Shown one piece after another: positions 37,530 through 46,302 of a DNA stretch of 64,000 bases. A model generated the notes under the pieces. The model did no database searches, was not told where the DNA came from, and saw only the letters and a program-made list of their open reading frames with translations. The DNA is from CALEUX01 sp964608615 (GTDB lineage Bacteria; Bacteroidota; Bacteroidia; Bacteroidales; Marinilabiliaceae). The stretch lies in NCBI GenBank assembly GCA_964608615.1, contig CAZSQG010000003.1:1-64000 (forward strand), given 5' to 3'. A program made the position numbers and the translations under genes. Each line of letters begins with the position of its first letter. Within the stretch, counting starts at the first letter, position 1.

Positions 37530-38666
37530 ATGACTCACAATTCATCTAGCATACATCAAAACACCAGAGACCAGCTTCTGAAAATTTGGCCCGAAATGTT
37601 TCCCGGTATCGACCGGGTGGTGATGCTATTTGTTACCTCTGATAATGAAGCTGGTGGTGCCGAAATAGCTCTTTCAGGAAATAAATATGGCATTAAAGAA
37701 CTTGCGACTGAAGGTATTGAAGATCGTTTGTTAAAGATGCGTAATGAGCAGGCTGGCTATTCATGGTTGCATAAAGATCAGTTGCCTTTTGAACAAAAAA
37801 CATTCGATAATAACCAACCAGAACTGTTTTCCGAACAATACCACATTGTTTTAATGCTGCGTTTTAAGTCGGATATTGATGGTTCTATGGATGCTTATTA
37901 TCTGTTTTTTAGGGAAGATCAAAGTAATTTCGGCATAAGTCGATTACAGGGCTCTTTGGATACTACACGAAAGGCTTTGGTGGGTTCATTGGTTTTTCGG
38001 TTTGCAGGTATGTTTTATCAATCAATAAGTAGTTGGCAGAATATATTAAGCGAGTTTACAAATGTAACCAAACAGTTGCTGGGCGTAAAGTTAGAAAACA
38101 GTCAGAAAAATGATTTTAGAGTTTGGGTTTCTCAATGGTCGGATGATTATTTGGAAACTTTATCCAACAATCAAAATGTACAGCTAAAATTATCTGAAGA
38201 TGCTTTAACCCGTTTATATGAGACAGGTGATTATAAAACTGCCTCAGAAGCTTTACGAAAGGCGGCTGATTTTGCTTTAATGCTAAATACTGGCAGCAAA
38301 CTTGAAGTGGTAATAATTGAGGAGAATTATTTGCTGATTGCTCCCTTAAATAGTCAAAATAGTACTGGCGTTGATCAGACCTCTTTACCGGGAAGGTTAA
38401 CAAAAACAATGTTGTTTTTGGATAAACTGGAAAAAGCAGCACGTAAACTTATGGAACAAGGAGAAGATCTTACAAGCAGTGGCGTTGGCCAAAGAATGGA
38501 TCGCCCCATTACTGCTCCTGCAATAACCGATGCTCTTCGTAAAAACAGGCGTAGAGTCTTAACTTTGTTGGAGCAGCATCCCGATCAGTGGCCTTTGATT
38601 CGTCAACAGTTCCGGCCCTTGATTAATATTATTGAAAAAAAAGAAGAATTGCGTAATATTAGTTAA
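37530..38666 (+). CDS. Unrecognised cytosolic protein
   Basis: ATG at 37530 (MTHNSSSIHQ) is preferred over an in-frame start 69 bases upstream that would add a hydrophobic tail. The 378-residue protein has no signal peptide or membrane helix. It seems to have an N-terminal alpha/beta sensor-like part (IWPEMFPGIDRVVMLFV, later YHIVLMLRFKSDIDG), a central helical region (about 165-270) and a basic C-terminal region (ALRKNRRRVLTLLEQHPDQW). I cannot place it in a family. It converges with pyrD, with 41 bases between stops. Confidence 0.7.
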   Translation: MTHNSSSIHQNTRDQLLKIWPEMFPGIDRVVMLFVTSDNEAGGAEIALSGNKYGIKELATEGIEDRLLKMRNEQAGYSWLHKDQLPFEQKTFDNNQPELFSEQYHIVLMLRFKSDIDGSMDAYYLFFREDQSNFGISRLQGSLDTTRKALVGSLVFRFAGMFYQSISSWQNILSEFTNVTKQLLGVKLENSQKNDFRVWVSQWSDDYLETLSNNQNVQLKLSEDALTRLYETGDYKTASEALRKAADFALMLNTGSKLEVVIIEENYLLIAPLNSQNSTGVDQTSLPGRLTKTMLFLDKLEKAARKLMEQGEDLTSSGVGQRMDRPITAPAITDALRKNRRRVLTLLEQHPDQWPLIRQQFRPLINIIEKKEELRNIS

Positions 38667-38707
38667 TAAGCCATCAAAGGTTGATATTGTGAATCCCAAT
38701 CTTGCGC

Positions 38708-39616
38708 TTAAAGCATTGCTCCAGTTAGTTCTTTTACCGATGAGAATCCATTATTTTCCATATATTCTTTAATACCCTGAATTACCTTAATCGTAATTTG
38801 AGGATCTACAAAATTAGCGGTTCCAATTTGTATAGCCGTTGCACCTGCAAGCATAAATTCAATAGCATCTTGGGGCGAACTAATACCACCCATACCCACA
38901 ACAGGAATGTTTACAGCGCCAGCAACCTGCCACACCATACGCAATGCAACTGGTTTAACACACGGCCCGGATAATCCGCCGGTTATGGTTGAAAGCAATG
39001 GTCGTCGTGTTTTTACATCAATGGCCATGCCCAAAAGGGTATTGATCAACGAAACCGAATCGGCTCCTGCTCCTTCTACTCCTTTGGCAATCTCTACAAT
39101 ATTGGTTACATTAGGTGAAAGCTTAACCATCAGATGTTTTTTATACACCTTACGCACAGCAGCAGTTACAGCAATAGCCGACGGACAGCTGGTCCCGAAT
39201 GCCATTCCGCCTTCCTTCACGTTTGGGCAAGAGATATTAAGTTCAATGCCGGGAATACATTCCAATTCGTTAATCTTTGCAGCTGTTTCAACATACTCTT
39301 CTATGGTTGATCCCGAAACATTAACAAATATGGCTGTATTATAATGTTTAATACGGGGATATATCTCCTGAATTAAACCATCTACTCCTTTATTTTGTAA
39401 GCCAACGGCATTTAGCATACCCATGGGGGTTTCGGCCATACGGGGGTATAAATTACCTTGTCGTGGATGAAGAGTGGTTCCTTTAACAACCATTCCCCCC
39501 AGGGCGTTTAAATCTATAAAATCGACATATTCTTCGCCGTAACCAAATGTTCCGGATGCCGTCATTACCGGGTTTTTCAACTCCAGGTTACCCAGCTTTA
39601 CTGATAAATCTACCAT
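38708..39616 (-). CDS. pyrD: Dihydroorotate dehydrogenase B, catalytic subunit
   Basis: FMN enzyme that oxidises dihydroorotate to orotate. The 302 residues show the class 1B features: GNLELKNPVMTASGTFGYG at the N-terminus, NISCPNVKEGG and the active-site Cys in FGTSCPSAI, and GMGGISSPQDAIEFMLAGA near the C-terminus. It overlaps the end of pyrK by 7 bases, so translation is coupled and a PyrDK heterotetramer passing electrons to NAD+ is expected. Confidence 0.95.
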   Translation of the reverse strand: MVDLSVKLGNLELKNPVMTASGTFGYGEEYVDFIDLNALGGMVVKGTTLHPRQGNLYPRMAETPMGMLNAVGLQNKGVDGLIQEIYPRIKHYNTAIFVNVSGSTIEEYVETAAKINELECIPGIELNISCPNVKEGGMAFGTSCPSAIAVTAAVRKVYKKHLMVKLSPNVTNIVEIAKGVEGAGADSVSLINTLLGMAIDVKTRRPLLSTITGGLSGPCVKPVALRMVWQVAGAVNIPVVGMGGISSPQDAIEFMLAGATAIQIGTANFVDPQITIKVIQGIKEYMENNGFSSVKELTGAML

Positions 39617-40377
39617 TGTAAGTATTTTGAATCAAAAACAGGACCATCCACACAGGTACATTTATGTCCATCCTGTGTGGGCGTTACGCAACACAAACAA
39701 ACTCCAAATCCACAAGCCATACGGTTTTCAAGAGATACCTGACAAGGAATGGAACGGTTATTGGCATATTTGGCAATAACCTTCATCATGGCATCAGGCC
39801 CACAGGTATAAATCCATTCAAAATCGGGAGTTTCAGTCCGCATTACCGGGTGATGAATCACAAATCCTTTCTGACCTTCTGAACCATCTTCGGTAGTTAT
39901 CATCACTTCGCCCAATTCACGATAAGCATCGAGCTGCACTAAGGATTCAGACGTACGCGCACCTATTAAAAATCGTGGCTTAATGCCATTTGTAACCAAA
40001 TATCGTCCCAAAAACAATAGCGGAGCAACACCACACCCTCCTCCAATAAGAAGCACTTTGTCGGTTTTTGGTAAATCATAACCCTTGCCTAAAGGATAAA
40101 CCATATTAACAAAACTTCCTATCGGCAAATTACAAAGCTTACGTGTGCCTTCACCAACTTCCTGAATAAGGAGTTTTATCTGTTTTTTTTGATAATTAAC
40201 ATCGTGAATAGATAAAGGACGTCGAAGATAGGTATGTGGAGCGTTATCAACTCGCACTTCAACAAACTGACCCGGGGTCATTTCAGGTAATTCCTGTTTG
40301 TTTTCAAGGGTTAATACAACAAAATCAGCAGTGTGTCGCACATTATCAACTACCTTAAAATCACTTATGTATTTCAT
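39610..40377 (-). CDS. pyrK: Dihydroorotate dehydrogenase B, electron transfer subunit
   Basis: A 255-residue FAD/2Fe-2S subunit. YLRRPLSIHD is the FAD-binding motif of the ferredoxin reductase fold, IGGGCGVAPLLFLGR the nucleotide-binding loop, and CGFGVCLCCVTPTQDGHKC carries the four iron-sulfur cysteines. First gene of pyrK-pyrD. A palindrome TTACATATGTAA lies 16 bases upstream of its start, in a position suited to transcriptional control. Confidence 0.95.
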   Translation of the reverse strand: MKYISDFKVVDNVRHTADFVVLTLENKQELPEMTPGQFVEVRVDNAPHTYLRRPLSIHDVNYQKKQIKLLIQEVGEGTRKLCNLPIGSFVNMVYPLGKGYDLPKTDKVLLIGGGCGVAPLLFLGRYLVTNGIKPRFLIGARTSESLVQLDAYRELGEVMITTEDGSEGQKGFVIHHPVMRTETPDFEWIYTCGPDAMMKVIAKYANNRSIPCQVSLENRMACGFGVCLCCVTPTQDGHKCTCVDGPVFDSKYLQW

Positions 40378-40392
40378 AGAGAATTACGATGT

Positions 40393-40404
40393 TTACATAT
40401 GTAA
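40393..40404. promoter_or_regulatory. TTACATATGTAA palindrome (site 2) upstream of pyrK
   Basis: Perfect 12-bp palindrome ending 16 bases before the pyrK start codon on the minus strand; possible operator for the neighbouring XRE regulator. Confidence 0.45.
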
Positions 40405-40507
40405 CAATGATTATTGCTTCAAAGATAATGCTTTTCTAAGGAATTCAATTTATTGAAAAGATTATTAATCATAGCTACAAGGCAAAATAAACCTCCATTC
40501 TATAATA

Positions 40508-41008
40508 CTACTCTGGTTTATACTCTTTAAATGTGTTATTGGTATAAAAGATAACAATGCGTTCAACTGTAGTATTTATACTTGTTTTAGGTATTGCTAA
40601 TTCTTCTGTATTGCTGTTTTCAATTTTGGATGAACTTCCTTTTTGTATCGGATCTTTGTCATTTTCCATCGGTGTTACTGGTTGAATTGTGCCATATGGT
40701 GGTACATCTTCATCCTTAAGAACTGAAAACAGATCTGTAGCGTTCTCTGCTCTGTTTTTTTTATCTTCTTTGGGCACTTCGTTATCTCGCGATGCTGTAT
40801 CCCGATACATATTGCCTTGAGCTGAAATCAACCAGTCGCTACTAATTGTTGGGAAGGCTATCAGAATCTTTTGGATAAACTCCAGACTGGGATTATTCCT
40901 GCCCGATAATATATGGCTGACACTGGATCGTTGTACCCCAACAATTTCGGCAAACCGTGCCGGGGTTATATTTTGTTTTTCAATCAATTGCTGAAGGCGG
41001 ACTTTCAT
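40508..41008 (-). CDS. XRE-family transcriptional regulator
   Basis: A 166-residue protein with an N-terminal HTH of the Cro/C1 type (LIEKQNITPARFAEIVGVQRSSVSHILSGRNNPSLEFI, about 8-45), a low-complexity charged linker (about 70-145) and a conserved-looking C-terminal strand pair (VERIVIFYTNNTFKEYKPE). This layout is common among Bacteroidota regulators of unknown target. The sites at 41022-41035 and 41140-41152 lie just upstream of its start, which suggests autoregulation. Confidence 0.85.
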   Translation of the reverse strand: MKVRLQQLIEKQNITPARFAEIVGVQRSSVSHILSGRNNPSLEFIQKILIAFPTISSDWLISAQGNMYRDTASRDNEVPKEDKKNRAENATDLFSVLKDEDVPPYGTIQPVTPMENDKDPIQKGSSSKIENSNTEELAIPKTSINTTVERIVIFYTNNTFKEYKPE

Positions 41009-41021
41009 GATATTTATAAGA

Positions 41022-41035
41022 TTAACATCTGTAAC
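41022..41035. promoter_or_regulatory. TTAACATCTGTAAC near-palindrome (site 3)
   Basis: Imperfect copy of the TTTACATATGTAAA motif, beginning 14 bases upstream of the XRE start codon. Confidence 0.4.
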
Positions 41036-41139
41036 TCCCTGTTTGTGATTAGGTAATATATTATCTGCATGCTAGATTTATGTTTACAAATATACAATCA
41101 ATATTTACAATGTGCAAATACATTTTCTTCATCCTTTTT

Positions 41140-41152
41140 ATACATATGTAAC
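41140..41152. promoter_or_regulatory. ATACATATGTAAC palindrome (site 4)
   Basis: Core TACATATGTA (41141-41150), about 130 bases upstream of the XRE start. Confidence 0.4.
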
Positions 41153-41604
41153 CAACCAGATAGAGTGTGCTAATTGTTACTATGAATTAAAAATCATGAA
41201 GATTCTTTTATTTAGGTGAGTTTCATATAAGCCTGATATAGTGCATGTATAATTAAAGGTGCTAATTTTGATTTACATAAATAATGGTGATATACGACCT
41301 ATTTCTTAGCCAAATATTAATTTATTGTTTTACTATATGGTTAATATTCAATATTATAGCTATTGTAAAACGTGTACTAAAGTTATTGTATCAATAAAAG
41401 TTATATATAACTGGTTATTAATACTATAAAGATACTAAAACGCATTGTTTTTACTGGTTTTGTATATTTATACGCTAAAGTGGGTTGTAGTATTAATCTA
41501 ATGATATAAGTATATAGTGTAACTGACTGGATATATGTATTATAATGCCTATAGATTATGATTTGCATAGAGTGTTTTTTGTCGTGAACTGGCAGTAGTA
41601 CGGG

Positions 41605-41618
41605 TTTACATATGTGAA
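41605..41618. promoter_or_regulatory. TTTACATATGTGAA palindrome (site 5)
   Basis: One mismatch from the TTTACATATGTAAA consensus, within the gene-free region. Confidence 0.35.
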
Positions 41619-42012
41619 TTTTGTGTTTGTTTTATAAAGTAACCTTACTCCTACTCTATGAAGGTTTGTTTTGGGTGTGTATTTTTGAAGAATTGTGACA
41701 ATTTCTGATCTTGGTTTCATAATGTTTCTGATTGGCTTTAATACTTATGGAAATGTAATTGGGTGATTTGTTTATAATGTAGAGGGATACAGCGTATTAG
41801 AGTCTTGTTGTGATAACTGAATCTATGAAAATGTTTGTTGTCCTTCCTATCCCTTCAATGGTTGGTTGTAATATTGGATTCTAATTGCTTATATTATGTT
41901 AACCTTTGTTTTATGTAGATATGGTAAAGTGAAATATGTTTTTTTCTGAAATTATGGGTTTTAATTTGTTGCCTCCTGAATTTATTAGTTGGTTTATACT
42001 TTTTCAATAATA

Positions 42013-42049
42013 AAAAAGCGTCTAAATCCCTAATTTAGACGCTTTTTAT
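42013..42049 (-). terminator. Strong bidirectional terminator
   Basis: GCGTCTAAAT (42019-42028) pairs with ATTTAGACGC (42034-42043), flanked by A6 on the left and T5 on the right. It lies 156 bases past the flavodoxin stop on the minus strand and would equally end a plus-strand transcript from the gene-free region. Confidence 0.9.
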
Positions 42050-42204
42050 GTTTTTCGATTGACCTTATCTGGTTAAACTAAGACACACTCCCATAAGGTG
42101 GATGGCTATGCTTACTAAGCTACTGCGACATAATGTTTTGTAATATAAAGTTATTATATAAATAAAGCTCTTTTAAGCATTCGTTGGCTTTTCGAAAGAC
42201 TGAA

Positions 42205-42717
42205 TTATTTGATAGCAAACTCCTTTTTCAATACTTCCACCCAATTTTCAATCCGCTCGTTTGATAAAGCAGCCTGATTTTCAATATCCAAAGCCAAACC
42301 AGCAAACTCAGCGCCTCTCTGAGCCCTTGAATATTCAAATGAATAACCTTTTACTGATGTAAAACCAACCACATCTCCGCGCCTTTCTTCAATAAATTCG
42401 GCCATTATTCCAATACCATCCACAAAGTTTTCTGGATAATTCTTTTGGTCGCCACCTCCAAAAAGAGCGAATTTTTTTCCTTTAAAAGAAAGCTCTTCAA
42501 TAGTCGGTAAAAACTCGTCCCAGTAATTGGGTAACTCACCATCGAACCAGGTGGGAACTGCAAAAATATAGTTGTCATACTTATTAAAATCATTCAGGGT
42601 GGCCACATCTACATCTACTTCTTCACAATTTTCAGTCCCAAAATGTTTAATCATTTTCTTAACCTGTTGATGGGTTTTAACGGATCTGAAACTGTAGAAT
42701 ATTCCAATTTTCTTCAT
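42205..42717 (-). CDS. Flavodoxin
   Basis: A 170-residue long-chain flavodoxin, a low-potential FMN electron carrier. The FMN-stacking loops are present: PTWFDGELPNYWDEF (W loop, about residue 55) and FGGGDQKNYPENFVDGIG (Y loop, about 90). The N-terminal phosphate loop is unusual: canonical flavodoxins have a S/T-x-T-G-x-T motif, while here it reads YSFRSVKTHQQV. It follows the E1 gene by 35 bases on the same strand, so it may be co-transcribed with the dehydrogenase, though the reason is not clear. Confidence 0.85.
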   Translation of the reverse strand: MKKIGIFYSFRSVKTHQQVKKMIKHFGTENCEEVDVDVATLNDFNKYDNYIFAVPTWFDGELPNYWDEFLPTIEELSFKGKKFALFGGGDQKNYPENFVDGIGIMAEFIEERRGDVVGFTSVKGYSFEYSRAQRGAEFAGLALDIENQAALSNERIENWVEVLKKEFAIK

Positions 42718-42752
42718 ATTGCTGAGTTATTTTTCTTAATGGATGTTACTGT

Positions 42753-44804
42753 TTAATACTTTAAAAGCTCCCTGACTGCAGCAATCACTTTTTCTGTGTT
42801 TGGCAAAATTGCTGCCTCCAAAATACGGTTAAAACCAACAGGCGTAAAGGCAGAACCCACACGTTTTACCGGAGCATCAAGCCACTCAAAGGCTTCATCT
42901 GAAATTATTGCGGCTACCTCTCCTCCAAATCCGCCAAATACCTTATCTTCATGCACTACCAAAGCCTTTGATGTTTTTTTTATGGATGCGAATACGGTTT
43001 CTCTATCTAGTGGCAACAGACTTCGCAGGTCGATAACTTCAATATCGGCTAGCCCTTCGGATGCTAATTGTTCAGCTGCCTCTAAGCATAAATGAGTGGT
43101 ATTGCCGTATGTAATAATGGTTAAATCAGAGCCACTTCTCCTAATTCTAGCTTTACCAAAAGGGACTTCAAAATCGTCAGGGACCACGGTTGCAGCCTTG
43201 GGTGAATTATATAGTGCCTTTGGTTCCATAAAAACGGTAAGGCCTTCTGAACGAATGGATGTGCGAAGCAATCCTGCCGCATCATCGGCAAACGATGGAT
43301 AAACTATCCTTACTCCGGGAAATGTGGTTAGCGCCCCTTCAATATTCTGGGAATGATATAATCCTCCACCGATATAGCCACCCGAGGCCAACCTTACTGT
43401 AATGTTGGGCGAAAATTGTCCTTTAGTGCGCCAGTATTCATGTGTAGTTTCAACAAACTGCTCCATTGCGGGCCAGAAGTAATCAGCAAATTCGGCTCCC
43501 TCAACCACCACACGAATTTTTTTGTTGTAACGCGACATACCATTGGCTGTTCCCATAATATAATCTTCAGCAATTGGGGCGTTAAACACACGATTCTTAC
43601 CAAATTCCTGTTGTAATCCCTTCGAGACATTAAAAATCCCTCCTTTTTCCTTGTTTGCGATGTCTTGTCCCCATAAGAAAGTGTCAGGATTAATTCGAAA
43701 TTCTGCCCTTAGTGTATCATTCAGAGCCTGAATAAACTTAATTTTTTCTCCAGTCTGGTTATGTGTGCCATCCGGATATTTCAATGCCGGATAAGGTTCT
43801 GCTATTACAAAATCATGTATTGACTCCGGAGTTGGGTGTGGAGCTGCTAAACCCTTTTTGTGTGCCTGCTTCACTTCAGCTGCAACTCTATCTTCAATAT
43901 CTTTAAGTTCTTCTTCAGTTGCACGTTTATAACGCACCAATAAACGACGAAATTTCGCCAATGGGTCATATTCACGCACATAACTCAGTTCATTTTCATC
44001 ACGGTAGAGCTCATGACGGTCGCTGTTTGAGTGTGAGCCTATACGTACACAGTTGGCATGCACCAATACCGGTTTCTGCTCTTTTTTAGCCCATTCAACC
44101 GCTTCGGTCATTGCGTTCATTGAGTCAAATACATCTTTCCCGTTGCAGTAGATGATGCGAAGATTCTTGAAACCTTCAAAGTTTTTTGCCACCTTACGGT
44201 TGGCTGTCTGATCAACTTTTGGAACCGAAATACCATAACCATTATCCTGAAAGACAAAAACCACGGGTAATTGCTCGTTGGAGGCTCCGTTGATGGCTTC
44301 ATAAACATATCCTTCCGACACCGAACTTTCGCCCTGTGAGCTTATCACCACCACGTCTTTTTCGTTATAAGCCTTAACAGCCCGGCCCAAACCTGCTGCA
44401 TGAAGTGTGTGATTGCCTGTGCAGCTGCTTACATTATGAATGTTCCAGGCTGGTTTTGCAAAATGATTCGACATGTGACGACCGCCTCCTGCCACATCGG
44501 CATCTTTTGATATGCCATTGTAAATAATCTCCTCGGCTGTTAATCCTGCCGAGATGCAGGTCTGAAGGTCGCGGTAATAGGGAAACAGATGGTCTTTGTT
44601 TTTCCTGAAAACTTGTCCGATGGCCAATTGAATGCCATCATGACCAGCAGCAGGTGCATGGTACGACCAGCCAATGGCCTGTTTTAAGTAATTAGGAGCA
44701 CGCTCATCAAGGGTGCGACCTAAAAACAATAAATAATACCATTTCAGAAGAGTTTCCTGATCTGTTTTATTTATACTATAAATGGTTGGTACGTTGCTTT
44801 TCAT
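42753..44804 (-). CDS. 2-oxoacid dehydrogenase E1 component, fused alpha and beta
   Basis: Thiamine-diphosphate-dependent decarboxylase of a branched-chain 2-oxoacid (or pyruvate) dehydrogenase complex. Residues about 1-330 are the alpha subunit (AAGHDGIQLAIGQVFRKNKDHLFPYYRD, SQGESSVSEGYVYEAINGA, DNGYGISVP), and about 345-683 the beta subunit (NGMSRYNKKIRVVVEGAEFADYFWPAMEQ, VIDLRSLLPLD, GGFGGEVAA). The fusion is usual in Bacteroidota. ATG at 44804 is chosen; a TTG 21 bases upstream is less likely and would lie in the repeated leader. E2 lies 196 bases upstream on the same strand. E3 is not in the window. Confidence 0.88.
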   Translation of the reverse strand: MKSNVPTIYSINKTDQETLLKWYYLLFLGRTLDERAPNYLKQAIGWSYHAPAAGHDGIQLAIGQVFRKNKDHLFPYYRDLQTCISAGLTAEEIIYNGISKDADVAGGGRHMSNHFAKPAWNIHNVSSCTGNHTLHAAGLGRAVKAYNEKDVVVISSQGESSVSEGYVYEAINGASNEQLPVVFVFQDNGYGISVPKVDQTANRKVAKNFEGFKNLRIIYCNGKDVFDSMNAMTEAVEWAKKEQKPVLVHANCVRIGSHSNSDRHELYRDENELSYVREYDPLAKFRRLLVRYKRATEEELKDIEDRVAAEVKQAHKKGLAAPHPTPESIHDFVIAEPYPALKYPDGTHNQTGEKIKFIQALNDTLRAEFRINPDTFLWGQDIANKEKGGIFNVSKGLQQEFGKNRVFNAPIAEDYIMGTANGMSRYNKKIRVVVEGAEFADYFWPAMEQFVETTHEYWRTKGQFSPNITVRLASGGYIGGGLYHSQNIEGALTTFPGVRIVYPSFADDAAGLLRTSIRSEGLTVFMEPKALYNSPKAATVVPDDFEVPFGKARIRRSGSDLTIITYGNTTHLCLEAAEQLASEGLADIEVIDLRSLLPLDRETVFASIKKTSKALVVHEDKVFGGFGGEVAAIISDEAFEWLDAPVKRVGSAFTPVGFNRILEAAILPNTEKVIAAVRELLKY

Positions 44805-44902
44805 GTGTCTAAAATTTGTTTTCAATGGTCACATAGCCTCCCGTCATTGAGCCGGGAAGCTATTCCCCTGCGTGAGGAAGTTTACTCATGGCTCGTTTCA
44901 TG
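44801..44902 (-). repeat. Repeated hairpin-rich leader element, copy B
   Basis: On the minus strand it begins CATGAAACGAGCCATGAG, continues with GCAGGGGAATAGCTTCCCGG and CTATGTGACCA, and ends ACAAATTTTAGACAC directly followed by ATGAAA, the E1 start. The blocks match copy A (2041-2190), which has a longer middle. Two alternative stems share TCCCG: with the upstream GGGAA, or with the downstream CGGGA. Confidence 0.7.
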
Positions 44903-45000
44903 TTTAGCATTTTTCTTTTATCACAACTTCTTTAATTTAGGAGTATTGGGTTTCCAAATAGTTACCCCATAGTTCAAATGGTGATCCTTATAGTTTGATA

Positions 45001-46302
45001 TTACACCTCTTGATTAAGATCCCACTCTTCAAGATAATCGGCCACTTTTCGAAGGAAGAAACCACCCAAAGCTCCATCCACAACCCGGTGGTCGTATGAT
45101 AGCGAAAGATACATCTTGTGTCGGATGGCAATGACATCACCAGTTGGCGTTTCAATCACAGCCGGTTTCTTCTCAATCGACCCGGTTGCCAATATGGCTA
45201 CCTGTGGTTGGTTAATGATGGGTGTTCCTATAATGTTACGGAAGGATCCAAAATTGGTAATTGTAAACGTTCCCCCCTGAATATCATCGGGCGAGAGCTT
45301 ATTATTGCGGGCCAGTTCGGCCAAACGGTTTATGTCACTTGCCAGTCCCACAAGATTTTTCTGATCGGCTTGTTTTACCACGGGTACAATAAGGTTTCCA
45401 GATGGCAACGCGACTGCTATACCAATGTTTACATTTTTACGCAAAATGATTGAGTCGCCGTTAACAGAAGCGTTAATTCCCGGAAAATCGCGCAGTGCAC
45501 GCGCCACTGCCTGCGTGAAAACCGGCATGTAAGTGAGTTTTTCTCCGTTTTTCTTCTGAAAGACATCCTTGTTTCGATCGCGCCATATTACCAGGTTGGT
45601 TACATCGGCTTCAACAATTGATGTAACATGTGGTGAAACCTGTTTCGACATCACCATATGATCGGCAATTATTTTACGCAGACGGTCCATCTCTACAACT
45701 GTATCCCCTTCTCCGGTTTTAACTTCAGGAGCTTTTACTGCTTGCCTGACCGGTTCGGCAGATTTTGGTTGAGAAGGAGGTGTGGCGACTGCTTGTTTAG
45801 TTGTTGTGCCACCTAAGCGCAATTCAAGATAAGTCAGAACATCTTCTTTTGTTACTCGACCATCTTTTCCTTTTCCTTTAATTGAATCCAATTCATGCAA
45901 CGAAACACCCTCTTTTTTGGCTATGTTTTTTACCAGAGGGGAATAAAACTTTTCACTTTGTTTGAAATTGGTCACCTCTTCAACAAGATCCTCCTGGGGT
46001 TTGTTGGATGATTCAGTTTTTTCTGGTTGAACAGCTTTGGTCACTTCGGATGTTACTGTACCTTGCAAGGCAATTACAGCAATAGCAACGCCTACCGGCA
46101 CCACCGAATTCATTGCAAATTTGATTTCTTGCACAACACCTGCCACAGGCGAAGGGATTTCAGAATCCACTTTATCCGTAGCAATCTCCAAAAGCACCTG
46201 GTCTTCTTCTACGGTGTCACCTTCTTTAACAAACCATTTTGTTATTGTTGCTTCTTCAACACTCTCTCCCATCTTGGGCATTAGGATTTCAAATGTAGAC
46301 AT
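45001..46302 (-). CDS. 2-oxoacid dehydrogenase E2 (dihydrolipoyl acyltransferase)
   Basis: Core acyltransferase of the complex, 433 residues. One N-terminal lipoyl domain with the lipoylated lysine in EIATDKVDSEIPSP (residue 44), a Lys/Glu linker, a peripheral subunit-binding domain (SPLVKNIAKKEGVSLHELDSIKGKG, about 125-150) and the catalytic domain ending with SYDHRVVDGALGG (HRxxDG). It is followed on the same strand by the repeated leader and the fused E1 gene, so E2 and E1 likely form an operon or adjacent units. Confidence 0.92.
   Translation of the reverse strand: MSTFEILMPKMGESVEEATITKWFVKEGDTVEEDQVLLEIATDKVDSEIPSPVAGVVQEIKFAMNSVVPVGVAIAVIALQGTVTSEVTKAVQPEKTESSNKPQEDLVEEVTNFKQSEKFYSPLVKNIAKKEGVSLHELDSIKGKGKDGRVTKEDVLTYLELRLGGTTTKQAVATPPSQPKSAEPVRQAVKAPEVKTGEGDTVVEMDRLRKIIADHMVMSKQVSPHVTSIVEADVTNLVIWRDRNKDVFQKKNGEKLTYMPVFTQAVARALRDFPGINASVNGDSIILRKNVNIGIAVALPSGNLIVPVVKQADQKNLVGLASDINRLAELARNNKLSPDDIQGGTFTITNFGSFRNIIGTPIINQPQVAILATGSIEKKPAVIETPTGDVIAIRHKMYLSLSYDHRVVDGALGGFFLRKVADYLEEWDLNQEV

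Larger units (their letters stand above)
41036..42012. other. Gene-free AT-rich region, about 1 kb
   Basis: No reading frame of any length on either strand and no recognised RNA gene. It contains two more copies of the palindrome (41140-41152 and 41605-41618) and ends at a strong hairpin terminator at 42013-42049. An unannotated RNA ending there, or simply a regulatory spacer, are possible. Confidence 0.5.

Noticed and set aside
38116..38442. 108-codon minus-strand frame opposite the unrecognised 37530-38666 gene
   Set aside because: Antisense shadow; no signal peptide, start or domain.
43394..43630. Overlapping minus-strand frame in the E1 gene
   Set aside because: Falls in a conserved beta-subunit region in the other frame; shadow.
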